Shown here: positions 1 through 5,819 of the stretch, piece after piece
Layout of the letters: each line of letters starts with the position of its first letter
Numbering within the stretch: position 1 is the stretch's first letter
Assembly (NCBI GenBank): GCA_020443005.1
Contig: JAGRJA010000399.1
Coordinates: 1 to 5,819 of the forward strand
Source of the DNA: Pseudomonadales bacterium
GTDB taxonomy: Bacteria > Pseudomonadota > Gammaproteobacteria > Pseudomonadales > UBA7239
Reading direction: 5' to 3'
DNA length: 5,819 bases
Program-made: the position numbers and the translations under genes
The notes under the pieces: model-generated
Database searches by the model: none
The model's input: only the letters and a program-made list of their open reading frames with translations
What the model was told of the DNA's origin: nothing

Positions 1-197
1 ATACGCCGCCTTGCACCAATACGCATGTGGTGATCACATTTGGGACAAACATCAAGGGTTTTATCCAGTTCAGGCCTGTATAACACCGACTCACAACGGG
101 GACACTTTTTCCACAAACCTTCAGGAATGCTGCTGCCTCTCTGTGCTTTCTTTTCAGAGCTATTTGCCCCCGGAACCAGCTTTTTTAACCAACTCAT
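1..197 (-). CDS. accD: Acetyl-CoA carboxylase carboxyltransferase subunit beta, N-terminal part (cut by window edge)
   Basis: AccD pairs with AccA to form the carboxyltransferase that moves CO2 from carboxybiotin on BCCP to acetyl-CoA, giving malonyl-CoA for fatty-acid synthesis in the cytoplasm. Only the first 65 codons are visible; the rest lies beyond position 1. The reading begins MSWLKKLVPG, then SIPEGLWKKC, and ends DHHMRIGARRR. Four cysteines at residues 32, 35, 51 and 54 (CPRC and CPKC) form the N-terminal zinc ribbon typical of bacterial AccD, followed by the family signature HHMR. From memory of the E. coli protein, the linker before SIPEG is about five residues longer here. The ATG at 197 has a good Shine-Dalgarno GGAG at 208-205, seven bases upstream. 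It follows trpA after 28 bases with no terminator visible, so co-transcription with the trp genes is likely. Identity is very secure. Confidence 0.96.
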   Translation of the reverse strand, partial: MSWLKKLVPGANSSEKKAQRGSSIPEGLWKKCPRCESVLYRPELDKTLDVCPKCDHHMRIGARRR

Positions 198-225
198 TCG
201 TTCACTCCCTTTCCCTTTTCGGGTG

Positions 226-1038
226 TCAGGTATCTATTGCTGATCGCATTTCAGCAAGCAATTCTGCCAGTGAATTCACAATGCTGTCGACATCAGCACC
301 CGAAGCAGCCATATCGGCCATTTTCTGAACCAGAACACTGCCAACAACAGCCCCATCAGCCATTGCAGCAATATTGCGCGCCGACTGCCCATCCTTGATG
401 CCAAAACCGACACAAAGAGGCAAATCAGTTGCGGAGCGGATTTGAGCGATTTTGGTACGCACCTCATCACTATCGAGATGACCCGCGCCTGTTACCCCCC
501 TCAGAGACACATAGTAGATATAACCTGTTGCAGTCGCTGCTATCTGTTTTTGCCTATCTATCGTTGTTGTTGGGGCAATCAGAAAAATGATATCGATAGC
601 CGCCTTTTTCAGTATTGCATTCAGGGCGACAGACTCTTCCGGGGGCATATCAACAATCAGCAATCCATCAACACCCGCTTCACTGGCAAGTGTGGCAAAT
701 TCATCATAGCCCATCCGTTCTACCGGGTTGGCGTAACCCATCAGGACGACCGGTGTCACGCTATCGGTTTGCCGGAATGCCTTTACGGTAGCCAGGGTCG
801 AACGCAAACTGGTATGGTTGGCCAAGGCCCTCTCGTGCCCTTTCTGAATCGTTGGCCCTTCAGCCATAGGGTCGGAAAAAGGCACACCAAGCTCAATGAC
901 ATCAGCTCCGCTTTTGACGAGAGCATGCATGGCAGGAAGAGTCACTTCCTGAAGCGGGTCGCCACAAACCAGATAAGGGATCAAGGCTTTTTTATTATCG
1001 TTCTTGAGTTTCTCAAAACACGCTGCAATACGACTCAA
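226..1038 (-). CDS. trpA: Tryptophan synthase alpha subunit
   Basis: TrpA cleaves indole-3-glycerol phosphate to indole and glyceraldehyde-3-phosphate and passes indole through a tunnel to TrpB in the alpha-beta-beta-alpha complex. The 270-residue product matches the usual length and is a TIM barrel throughout. Recognisable pieces are LVCGDP (23-28), ELGVPFSDPMAEGPTIQ (49-65), MGYANP, the mobile loop SLRGVTGAG, and phosphate-binding GFGIK and VVGS. The catalytic Glu49 of E. coli is conserved at the same number, but the second acid, Asp60, is Glu here (codon GAA), a conservative change. The start is a TTG at 1038: it gives the family-typical MSRI beginning and has GGAG seven bases upstream. 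The only nearby upstream ATG (1051) is out of frame. It lies 52 bases after trpB, an unusually loose junction for subunits made in equal amounts. Identity is secure; the start is well supported. Confidence 0.97.
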   Translation of the reverse strand: MSRIAACFEKLKNDNKKALIPYLVCGDPLQEVTLPAMHALVKSGADVIELGVPFSDPMAEGPTIQKGHERALANHTSLRSTLATVKAFRQTDSVTPVVLMGYANPVERMGYDEFATLASEAGVDGLLIVDMPPEESVALNAILKKAAIDIIFLIAPTTTIDRQKQIAATATGYIYYVSLRGVTGAGHLDSDEVRTKIAQIRSATDLPLCVGFGIKDGQSARNIAAMADGAVVGSVLVQKMADMAASGADVDSIVNSLAELLAEMRSAIDT

Positions 1039-1045
1039 TGTCTTT

Positions 1046-1049
1046 CTCC
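1046..1049 (-). promoter_or_regulatory. Ribosome binding site that sets the TTG start of trpA
   Basis: On the minus strand GGAG is followed by seven bases and then TTG at 1038. This favours TTG as the genuine initiation codon of trpA. The same GGAG overlaps an out-of-frame ATG (1051-1049), so a ribosome starting there would cover the trpA ribosome binding site. Confidence 0.7.
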
Positions 1050-1090
1050 ATGGTTAAATCTCTAAGGTTGTTCCTAGGACAATCTGTGGC

Positions 1091-2308
1091 TCAAAGCGAT
1101 ATACCGTCGATATCTGCGACTGTCAGTATATCCTTGTCACCGCGTCCGGAAAGATTGACAATGACAATTTCATCCCGCTTCATTGTGGGTGCCAGTTTTT
1201 CGGCATAGGCAACGGCATGACTCGACTCAAGCGCCGGCATGATCCCCTCAATTTTTGTCAGTTTCCTGAAGGCAGCCAACGCCTCCTGATCATCAATGGC
1301 GACATAGTTTGCCCGCCCGATATCCTTGAGCCAGCTGTGCTCCGGACCAACTCCAGGATAATCGAGACCAGCCGAGACGGAGTGGGTTTCAATAATCTGC
1401 CCATCATCATCTTCCATCAGGTAAGTTCGATTTCCGTGCAAAACACCGGGAATTCCCTTGTTCAAAGGTGCTGCATGACGGCCTGTTTCAAGACCATCTC
1501 CCGCCGCTTCAACACCATACATGGCTACCGTTTCATCATTCAGGAACGGGTGAAACAGACCAATGGCATTGGACCCGCCACCCACACAGGCAACCAACGC
1601 ATCGGGGAGTTTTCCAGCCTGATCAAGACATTGTTGGCGCGCTTCTCGACCAATCACCGACTGAAAGTCACGAACCAGCATCGGATAAGGGTGAGGCCCA
1701 GCGACTGTTCCAATAATGTAGAAGGTATTGTCGACATTGGTCACCCAATCCCTCAAGGCTTCATTCATTGCATCCTTGAGGGTTTTCGAACCGGAGGTCA
1801 CAGGCACAACCGTAGCGCCAAGCAGCTTCATGCGATAAACATTCAGCGCCTGACGCTTGATGTCTTCCGAACCCATGAAAACATGGCACTCCATACCCAG
1901 CCTCGCTGCAACTGTCGCTGTTGCAACGCCGTGCTGACCGGCGCCTGTTTCTGCAATAATCCGGGTTTTACCACTGTACTTTGCCAACAAAGCCTGCCCG
2001 ATCGTGTTATTCACCTTGTGCGCCCCTGTGTGATTCAGGTCCTCCCGCTTCAGGTAAATTTGCGCGCCACCAAGTTGCTTGCTCCAGCGCTCGGCATGAT
2101 AGAGCGGCGAGGGACGGCCAACATAATGCGCCAGATCGTGGTCAAATTCGGCAATAAAATCCGGGTCTGCCTTGAGGGTGTTATAGCTTGTTTCAAGCTC
2201 CTGTATGGCAGCCATCAGTGTTTCGGAAACGAAGCGTCCACCGTAAACACCAAAATGCCCGGCCTTATCCGGGTAATCCGAATAGCAAAGATTTGTCTCA
2301 AATTTCAT
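1091..2308 (-). CDS. trpB: Tryptophan synthase beta subunit
   Basis: TrpB is the pyridoxal-phosphate enzyme that condenses indole with L-serine to make tryptophan. The 405-residue protein is of normal length for the TrpB1 type that works with TrpA. Visible landmarks are the start of the fold GHFGVYGGRFVSETL (17-31), the PLP lysine Lys98 in HTGAHKVNN, the catalytic Glu120 in AETGAGQHG, the PLP phosphate loop GGGSNAIG (243-250), the COMM-domain region, Asp316 in SAGLDYPGVGPEH, Glu361, and Ser387 in NLSGRGDKD, which contacts the PLP ring nitrogen. All residues expected for activity are present. The ATG at 2308 follows trpF by 23 bases with only a weak AGG nine bases upstream, so re-initiation after trpF may contribute. 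Cytoplasmic. Identity is certain. Confidence 0.98.
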   Translation of the reverse strand: MKFETNLCYSDYPDKAGHFGVYGGRFVSETLMAAIQELETSYNTLKADPDFIAEFDHDLAHYVGRPSPLYHAERWSKQLGGAQIYLKREDLNHTGAHKVNNTIGQALLAKYSGKTRIIAETGAGQHGVATATVAARLGMECHVFMGSEDIKRQALNVYRMKLLGATVVPVTSGSKTLKDAMNEALRDWVTNVDNTFYIIGTVAGPHPYPMLVRDFQSVIGREARQQCLDQAGKLPDALVACVGGGSNAIGLFHPFLNDETVAMYGVEAAGDGLETGRHAAPLNKGIPGVLHGNRTYLMEDDDGQIIETHSVSAGLDYPGVGPEHSWLKDIGRANYVAIDDQEALAAFRKLTKIEGIMPALESSHAVAYAEKLAPTMKRDEIVIVNLSGRGDKDILTVADIDGISL

Positions 2309-2331
2309 AAACTACAACCTGAATTGAATAA

Positions 2332-2994
2332 TCAAGGCACTTGCCGGTTTAATTCCCTGACAGCACCAATAAAAGACCTGATTTTTCCTCTATCCTTGAC
2401 GCCCGGAGCAGATTCGACGCCTCCACTCACATCAACGGCATAAGGTTTGACCGCATCTATAGCTTGTACGACATTCCCGGTATTCAGACCACCCGCCAGC
2501 GTTATTCGCCCACCCAAGTGATGTGGCACAAGCTGCCAGTTAAATGTTTCCCCGGTTCCCCCAGGCATGCCCTTGCGGTAAGTGTCCAGTAACAAACCGC
2601 TTGCACCATTATAACGAGCTGCAACTGAATGAATATCCGTATCATCGGCAATGCGCAAAGCCTTGATGAAAGGGCGATCAAACTGTCGGCAAAACGCCTC
2701 GCTTTCATTGCCATGAAACTGCAGTACATGCAGCGAAACCGAAGATAAAACAGCCTGGATATAAACAGGTGACGCATCCACAAAGAGACCCACCACAGTC
2801 ACAAAAGGGCCAACAGCTCTTGAAATATCTGCAGCAATATCAACGGAGACCAAACGCGGGCTTTTCTCGTAAAAAACCAGCCCGATCGCATCCACACCCG
2901 CTTCAGCACAAAGAATAGCGTCATTCACGGAAGTAATACCACAAACTTTTATTCGCGTGTATTTTCTCCCACTGTTTACAGACAAGTCACTCAT
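2332..2994 (-). CDS. trpF: Phosphoribosylanthranilate isomerase
   Basis: TrpF converts N-(5-phosphoribosyl)anthranilate to the carboxyphenylamino-deoxyribulose phosphate used by indole-glycerol-phosphate synthase. It is a free-standing enzyme here, not fused to TrpC as in E. coli. The 220-residue TIM barrel shows IKVCGIT with the catalytic general base Cys18, DAIGLVFYEKSPR (35-47), LQFHGNE (91-97), the general acid Asp137 in GLLLDTY, and phosphate-binding LAGGLNTGNV and DVSGGVESAPGVKD. The ATG at 2994 is the only ordinary in-frame start before CGIT; an in-frame TAA lies upstream at about 3039. This leaves roughly 12 residues before TRIKVCG, longer than the 2-4 usual in the family, and no clear Shine-Dalgarno precedes it. 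trpB follows after 23 bases, so they are surely co-transcribed. Confidence 0.96.
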   Translation of the reverse strand: MSDLSVNSGRKYTRIKVCGITSVNDAILCAEAGVDAIGLVFYEKSPRLVSVDIAADISRAVGPFVTVVGLFVDASPVYIQAVLSSVSLHVLQFHGNESEAFCRQFDRPFIKALRIADDTDIHSVAARYNGASGLLLDTYRKGMPGGTGETFNWQLVPHHLGGRITLAGGLNTGNVVQAIDAVKPYAVDVSGGVESAPGVKDRGKIRSFIGAVRELNRQVP

Positions 2995-3011
2995 GCAATT
3001 CAGCCAGTCAA

Positions 3012-3047
3012 AAACCAGATTATACCTGGACGCACTTTACCCATAGA
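3012..3047 (-). promoter_or_regulatory. Candidate promoter for trpF-trpB-trpA-accD
   Basis: The 56-base spacer between truA and trpF carries a perfect TATAAT at 3024-3019. A start near 3012 would give a leader of only about 18 bases before the trpF ATG. No good -35 is present at 16-18 bases (TCTATG or neighbours) and the extended -10 TG is absent, so sigma-70 strength is doubtful. The hexamer lies inside a small inverted repeat (CCAG 3029-3026, CTGG 3018-3015) followed by five T on the minus strand, so it could instead be a weak terminator after truA. The spacer is too short for a Trp-codon leader peptide with attenuator. Confidence 0.35.
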
Positions 3048-3050
3048 GCC

Positions 3051-3869
3051 CTATCCTAGCACGGGTGGCTCACGCAATTCAGTGACGACCCCGAACTCAG
3101 CCGGGTAATCCACCTGAACAAGGTACAAGCCATCAGCGGGTGCGGTTTTACCTGCCTGTGTTCTTTGTCGGGCATCAAGAACCTCTTTTACCCACGACTG
3201 ATTTTTATGACCGGCACCGACCTCTAGCAATGTACCAACCATATTTCTCACCATATGATGCAAAAATGCATTGGCCTTGATATCCACAACAACGAGATGC
3301 TGCAGCCGGTAAACATTCAGAAACATCACATTTCTGTTAGGGCTCAAGGATTGACAACCGCTGGCCCTGAAGCTCGAGAAATCGTTTTCACCCAACAAAT
3401 TCTGCCCTGCCAAATGCATGGCGTCCGCATCCAGTGGCTCCCGACACCATGTTAACAAACCCTCAGCGATAGCAGGCTGATGTCGACTGTTTGAAATCAG
3501 ATACATATACCGTCTGGCGGTAGCCGAAAAACGGGCATGAAAATCAGGTTCAACACCAGCTGACCATTGTACCCTTATATCCTTTGGCAAGAGCGTGTTA
3601 ACACCTTCGACCCAGGCTGAATTTTTGCGGATTGCCCGCGTTTCGAAATGAACCATCTGGGCTGTTGCATGCACTCCGGCATCAGTACGCCCGGCACACA
3701 CCAGATTGACCGATTCATTCGCTATGGAAGAGATCGCTGCCTGAAGGCACCCCTGAACAGTCTGGCGCTTCTGGGCTTTTTGCAATTGCCAACCGCTATA
3801 ACGGGTACCGCGATATTCCACCTGCAGTGCATAACGACAAGTGCCCGATAAATTTTTTTCATCGGGCAC
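3051..3869 (-). CDS. truA: tRNA pseudouridine(38-40) synthase TruA
   Basis: TruA isomerises uridines 38-40 in the anticodon stem-loop of many tRNAs to pseudouridine; it is a cytoplasmic homodimer needing no cofactor. Landmarks (counted from the GTG start) are YALQVEYRGTRYSGWQ near residue 13, the catalytic aspartate Asp63 in CAGRTDAGVHA, HFETRAIR, DFHARFSATARRY, LLGENDFSSFRAS, DIKANAFLHHMVRNMVG and C-terminal GLYLVQVDYP. The length with this start is 272, close to the 270 of E. coli. Two starts are possible: GTG at 3869 (GGAG 11 bases upstream and GGAA five bases upstream) or TTG at 3896 (AAGGG 11 bases upstream, 281 residues). I prefer GTG by family length and because TTG is rarer, but this is not decisive. 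A strong hairpin covers the GTG. Later in-frame starts would remove the conserved first strand. It follows fimV by 74 (or 47) bases. Confidence 0.95.
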   Translation of the reverse strand: MPDEKNLSGTCRYALQVEYRGTRYSGWQLQKAQKRQTVQGCLQAAISSIANESVNLVCAGRTDAGVHATAQMVHFETRAIRKNSAWVEGVNTLLPKDIRVQWSAGVEPDFHARFSATARRYMYLISNSRHQPAIAEGLLTWCREPLDADAMHLAGQNLLGENDFSSFRASGCQSLSPNRNVMFLNVYRLQHLVVVDIKANAFLHHMVRNMVGTLLEVGAGHKNQSWVKEVLDARQRTQAGKTAPADGLYLVQVDYPAEFGVVTELREPPVLG

Positions 3870-3871
3870 TT
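3839..3871 (-). repeat. Strong inverted repeat (hairpin) over the truA start
   Basis: Perfect 11-base arms AAGTGCCCGAT (3871-3861) and ATCGGGCACTT (3849-3839) flank 11 bases containing seven consecutive A. In minus-strand RNA a G-U and two A-U pairs can extend the stem to 14 pairs with a loop of five A. The proposed GTG start (3869-3867) lies inside the left arm. On the minus strand no U-run follows, so it is not a classical terminator of the operon. On the plus strand TTTGTTT follows the stem, but nothing obvious reads that way. A role in limiting truA translation or in pausing after fimV is inference. Confidence 0.75.
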
Positions 3872-3943
3872 TGTTTCCGGCTCCAAAAGGCGTCAATCGT
3901 TCAACTACCCTTCACACACCACTGTCGTGATCGTCTGGAAAAA

Positions 3944-5819
3944 TCAGCCGAGCTCATTCATTAACGACTGGGCCTCTTCTTTCTGAGCGGCTGAACCCTC
4001 TTCAAGCACTTCTTCCAGAATATCTTTTGCCCCCTCTGTATCACCCATATCCATATAGGCTTTCGCCAATTCGAGTTTGGTTGCAGTTTCGTCCTCGTCG
4101 AGCAGTTCTGCCTCTTCTTCCTGTGCGACAGGGGGTTGCGCCTGTTCAACTTCTTCAACAATTTCCGAAGGCTCTTCAATCATTTCAGCCGCTTCTTCAA
4201 CAATCTGATCTTCGGTGACGCCCTGCTCTTCAAGTGCCTCTTCGATAAACTCGTCAACCAGTTCATCGGCACTTGGCGCAACCTCTGCTTCTGTCTGCAC
4301 TGACTCCACAGAGTTTTCGCTGTCCATAAAGTCACTGCTCAGATCAAGATCAAACTCATCTTCCTGTGCAGCACCCTCTTCAACGACCTCATCCTGAAGC
4401 GCAGGAGAAAGATCGCTTGCTGAGGACTCATCAGCATCGAGGGAAAGATCAATATCGAACTCGTCTTCCAGACTGGTTTCCGGAGTAGTCGATTCAACAA
4501 ACGCTTCTTCTTCCAACGGTTTGGTTTCTGCATCCAAACCAAGGTCAATATCCAGCGAATCTTCCACGGTCGCCTCATCACCGGCGATCTTGCTACGAAG
4601 CGCCTCGGCCCTGGCCACAGCATTGGCGTCCTGAGAAGATCTGATTTCGGCAAGTTGCTGGTCAAATTTGGCCAGATCCCTTGTTTCAACCAGAACTTCC
4701 AGCAACTTCAGACGAAGATCATTACGGGCAGGCTCAGCGGCTATTGCAGACAGTAACAAAGCCTCGGCCTTCTCAAAGTTGCCAAAGGAAATATAGATAT
4801 CTGCCTCACCGATAGCATCCTCTGTCTCGGGCTCGGCCACCACAGGTTTCTTCTCTTCCTTAACAGGGGGTTGTGCGGAAACCACTTCCTCGACAGCTTC
4901 CTCAACCTCGGTTTCCTGAACAGGTTCTTCCCAATCAAGTTCAACATCCGATTCACGGGTTGATGCAGCGCGTTTGCGGGAGTAGAAAACAAAAATGCCG
5001 ATTACGACAACAAAGACCATCAAAATCTTGAAAACAAGGTAAAAGTCAATGGGATCTGATTCATCAGTAGCAGGCACATCTGCAGATTCGACTTTACGCG
5101 GCTTTTCAACCGCTTTTTCTGAAGCCAGCTGTTTGATACTTTCTTCAATAGCATCCATATCAGCGTTCTGGACATCAAGAATTTCATCCACAGTCGATAA
5201 TTGTTCTTCCAGTTTACCCAGATCAGATTTGAGGGCTTCATTCTCACGGGCAATCCTGTCCATTTCTTCTAGCATGGCGGCATCCTGTACACTACCTGCT
5301 TCAAGACCTTCTTCGACATCCACACCATCAGCGGAAATGTCTCCACTGACAAAGTCATCTCCCTCTGTTAGATCAACACTTTCCTCATCACCCAAACCAG
5401 AACCAAAAACGCCATCTTCCTCAGCACCAGGAGCAACCAGTGTCAGCCTGTCGCTCTCGTCGAGACCTGCAGGTTCCATTTTTTTCGCCGTGCTTGATGC
5501 ATCGATCTGGGCAGAAGCACCGCGCCATTCAGCATTCTGCAAAGCAACTTCAGAAATCGCTTCCCGGGCGGTCGTTGCTCGAATATCGGCCGCTGTTGGC
5601 AAACGAAGAACCACACCTTTCTTCAGCAAATTGATATTGCCGTTAATAAAAGCATCAGGGTTCAGGCGCTGGATGGCCAACATGGCCTGCTGAATGGACA
5701 TACCCTGCTCAGGCAAGGTTTTCTGGGCAATCGCCCAAAGCGTTTCGTTGGATTGTACCGGGCCATAAACATCCCCGGCCGACCCGACAGCAGTTGGTTC
5801 TACTGGTTCTACCGAAGAA
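3944..5819 (-). CDS. fimV: FimV/HubP-family polar LysM and TPR protein (5' end beyond window)
   Basis: FimV-type proteins sit at the cell pole, bind peptidoglycan and promote type IV pilus secretin assembly, twitching and polar protein placement. The frame stays open to the window end, so the true start and the signal peptide expected there are missing; 624 residues are visible. Counted from the first full codon: a LysM domain at about 18-74 (YGPVQSNETLWAIAQ, then LAIQRLNPDAFINGNINLLK and VVLRLP); a linker rich in acidic residues; a coiled coil about 182-234; one membrane helix about 260-280 (VFKILMVFVVVIGIFVF) followed by RKR, placing the rest in the cytoplasm; a TPR-like helical region about 337-412; very acidic repeats; and the conserved C-terminal domain about 575-624 (TATKLELAKAYMDMGDTEGA). 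This order is the FimV pattern of Pseudomonas and relatives. It lies directly upstream of truA, as in many Gammaproteobacteria. A TTG at 5716 lies inside the LysM domain and is not the start. Confidence 0.93.
   Translation of the reverse strand, partial: SSVEPVEPTAVGSAGDVYGPVQSNETLWAIAQKTLPEQGMSIQQAMLAIQRLNPDAFINGNINLLKKGVVLRLPTAADIRATTAREAISEVALQNAEWRGASAQIDASSTAKKMEPAGLDESDRLTLVAPGAEEDGVFGSGLGDEESVDLTEGDDFVSGDISADGVDVEEGLEAGSVQDAAMLEEMDRIARENEALKSDLGKLEEQLSTVDEILDVQNADMDAIEESIKQLASEKAVEKPRKVESADVPATDESDPIDFYLVFKILMVFVVVIGIFVFYSRKRAASTRESDVELDWEEPVQETEVEEAVEEVVSAQPPVKEEKKPVVAEPETEDAIGEADIYISFGNFEKAEALLLSAIAAEPARNDLRLKLLEVLVETRDLAKFDQQLAEIRSSQDANAVARAEALRSKIAGDEATVEDSLDIDLGLDAETKPLEEEAFVESTTPETSLEDEFDIDLSLDADESSASDLSPALQDEVVEEGAAQEDEFDLDLSSDFMDSENSVESVQTEAEVAPSADELVDEFIEEALEEQGVTEDQIVEEAAEMIEEPSEIVEEVEQAQPPVAQEEEAELLDEDETATKLELAKAYMDMGDTEGAKDILEEVLEEGSAAQKEEAQSLMNELG
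4322..4555 (-). repeat. Three acidic motif repeats in the FimV cytoplasmic region
   Basis: Three related protein motifs occur 32 and 35 residues apart: LDIDLGLDAE (4555-4526), DEFDIDLSLDADE (4465-4427) and DEFDLDLSSDFMD (4360-4322). The shared core is [FL]-D-[IL]-D-L-x-x-D. They lie in the disordered-looking, Glu/Asp-rich stretch between the TPR-like region and the C-terminal domain. Similar acidic motifs occur in other FimV proteins; a role as short binding sites for partners is inference. Confidence 0.6.
5795..5812 (-). repeat. Two tandem 9-base units in fimV encoding Val-Glu-Pro twice
   Basis: The plus-strand unit TGGTTCTAC occurs twice in direct succession and encodes VEP-VEP in FimV just before the LysM domain. 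Only two copies are visible and the array lies a few bases from the window edge, so its full extent is unknown. It probably belongs to the flexible linker upstream of LysM. Confidence 0.5.

Noticed and set aside
213..223. CCC-TTTTC-GGG inverted repeat between trpA and accD as a terminator
   Set aside because: Only three base pairs and no T-run after it on the minus strand; it also lies just before the accD ribosome binding site.
11..328. Plus-strand open frame across the accD start and trpA end
   Set aside because: It spans two real minus-strand genes and their spacer and has no recognisable protein features.
442..1065. 207-codon open frame on the plus strand
   Set aside because: Antisense to trpA, no family resemblance, and no ribosome binding site evidence; a shadow of a well-supported gene.
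1217..2443. 408-codon open frame on the plus strand
   Set aside because: It lies antisense to trpB and the end of trpF, its translation has no recognisable domain, and trpB on the other strand has complete motifs. It is a shadow frame.
3839..3880. Hairpin as a plus-strand intrinsic terminator
   Set aside because: The stem plus TTTGTTT looks terminator-like on the plus strand, but no plus-strand gene or promoter leads into it.
5049..5693. 214-codon Ser-rich open frame on the plus strand
   Set aside because: Its Ser-rich composition is what antisense reading of the Glu/Asp-rich fimV codons produces; fimV shows clear domains in its own frame.
3944..5716. fimV beginning at the TTG at 5716
   Set aside because: The same frame continues upstream to the window edge and encodes the first half of the LysM domain (YGPVQSNETLWAIAQ), so this codon is an internal leucine.
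1..5819. CRISPR array, insertion sequence, tRNA or horizontally acquired island
   Set aside because: No spaced direct repeats, terminal inverted repeats, transposase motifs or tRNA-like folds were seen, and the block is contiguous housekeeping genes in a familiar order.

Overview
The window holds one co-directional block of chromosomal genes, all on the minus strand. In order of transcription (high to low coordinates) they are fimV (5' end cut off by the window), truA, trpF, trpB, trpA and accD (3' end cut off by the window). Every gene was identified from its translated motifs. This gene order, a polar LysM/TPR protein followed by tRNA pseudouridine synthase, the last tryptophan genes and the acetyl-CoA carboxylase beta subunit, is typical of Gammaproteobacteria that make type IV pili. 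trpBA sitting between trpF and accD resembles marine Oceanospirillales/Cellvibrionales-like or Xanthomonas-like arrangements more than Pseudomonas, where trpBA is elsewhere. The genus cannot be read from the sequence.

Layout: 5819-3944 is FimV, with a LysM domain, coiled coil, one membrane segment, TPR-like region, acidic repeats and the conserved C-terminal domain. 3943-3870 is a short spacer leading into truA (3869 or 3896 to 3051). A strong hairpin (3839-3871) covers the likely GTG start of truA. 3050-2995 is a 56-base spacer with a perfect TATAAT hexamer. Then come trpF (2994-2332), a 23-base gap, trpB (2308-1091), a 52-base gap, trpA (1038-226, TTG start), a 28-base gap, and accD (197 to the window edge). 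No gene-free stretch exceeds 75 bases, and I see no RNA gene, insertion sequence, CRISPR array or sign of horizontal transfer.

Functionally, trpF, trpB and trpA give the last steps of tryptophan synthesis except indole-glycerol-phosphate synthase (TrpC), which is not in the window. TruA modifies tRNA anticodon arms, AccD begins fatty-acid synthesis, and FimV organises the cell pole and type IV pilus assembly. The genes look like an ordinary housekeeping cluster. No undescribed system is evident. The points worth a second look are local: the hairpin and A7 run at the truA start, the Asp-to-Glu change at a catalytic position of TrpA, the uncoupled TTG start of trpA with an overlapping 12-codon ORF, and the TATAAT/inverted repeat before trpF.
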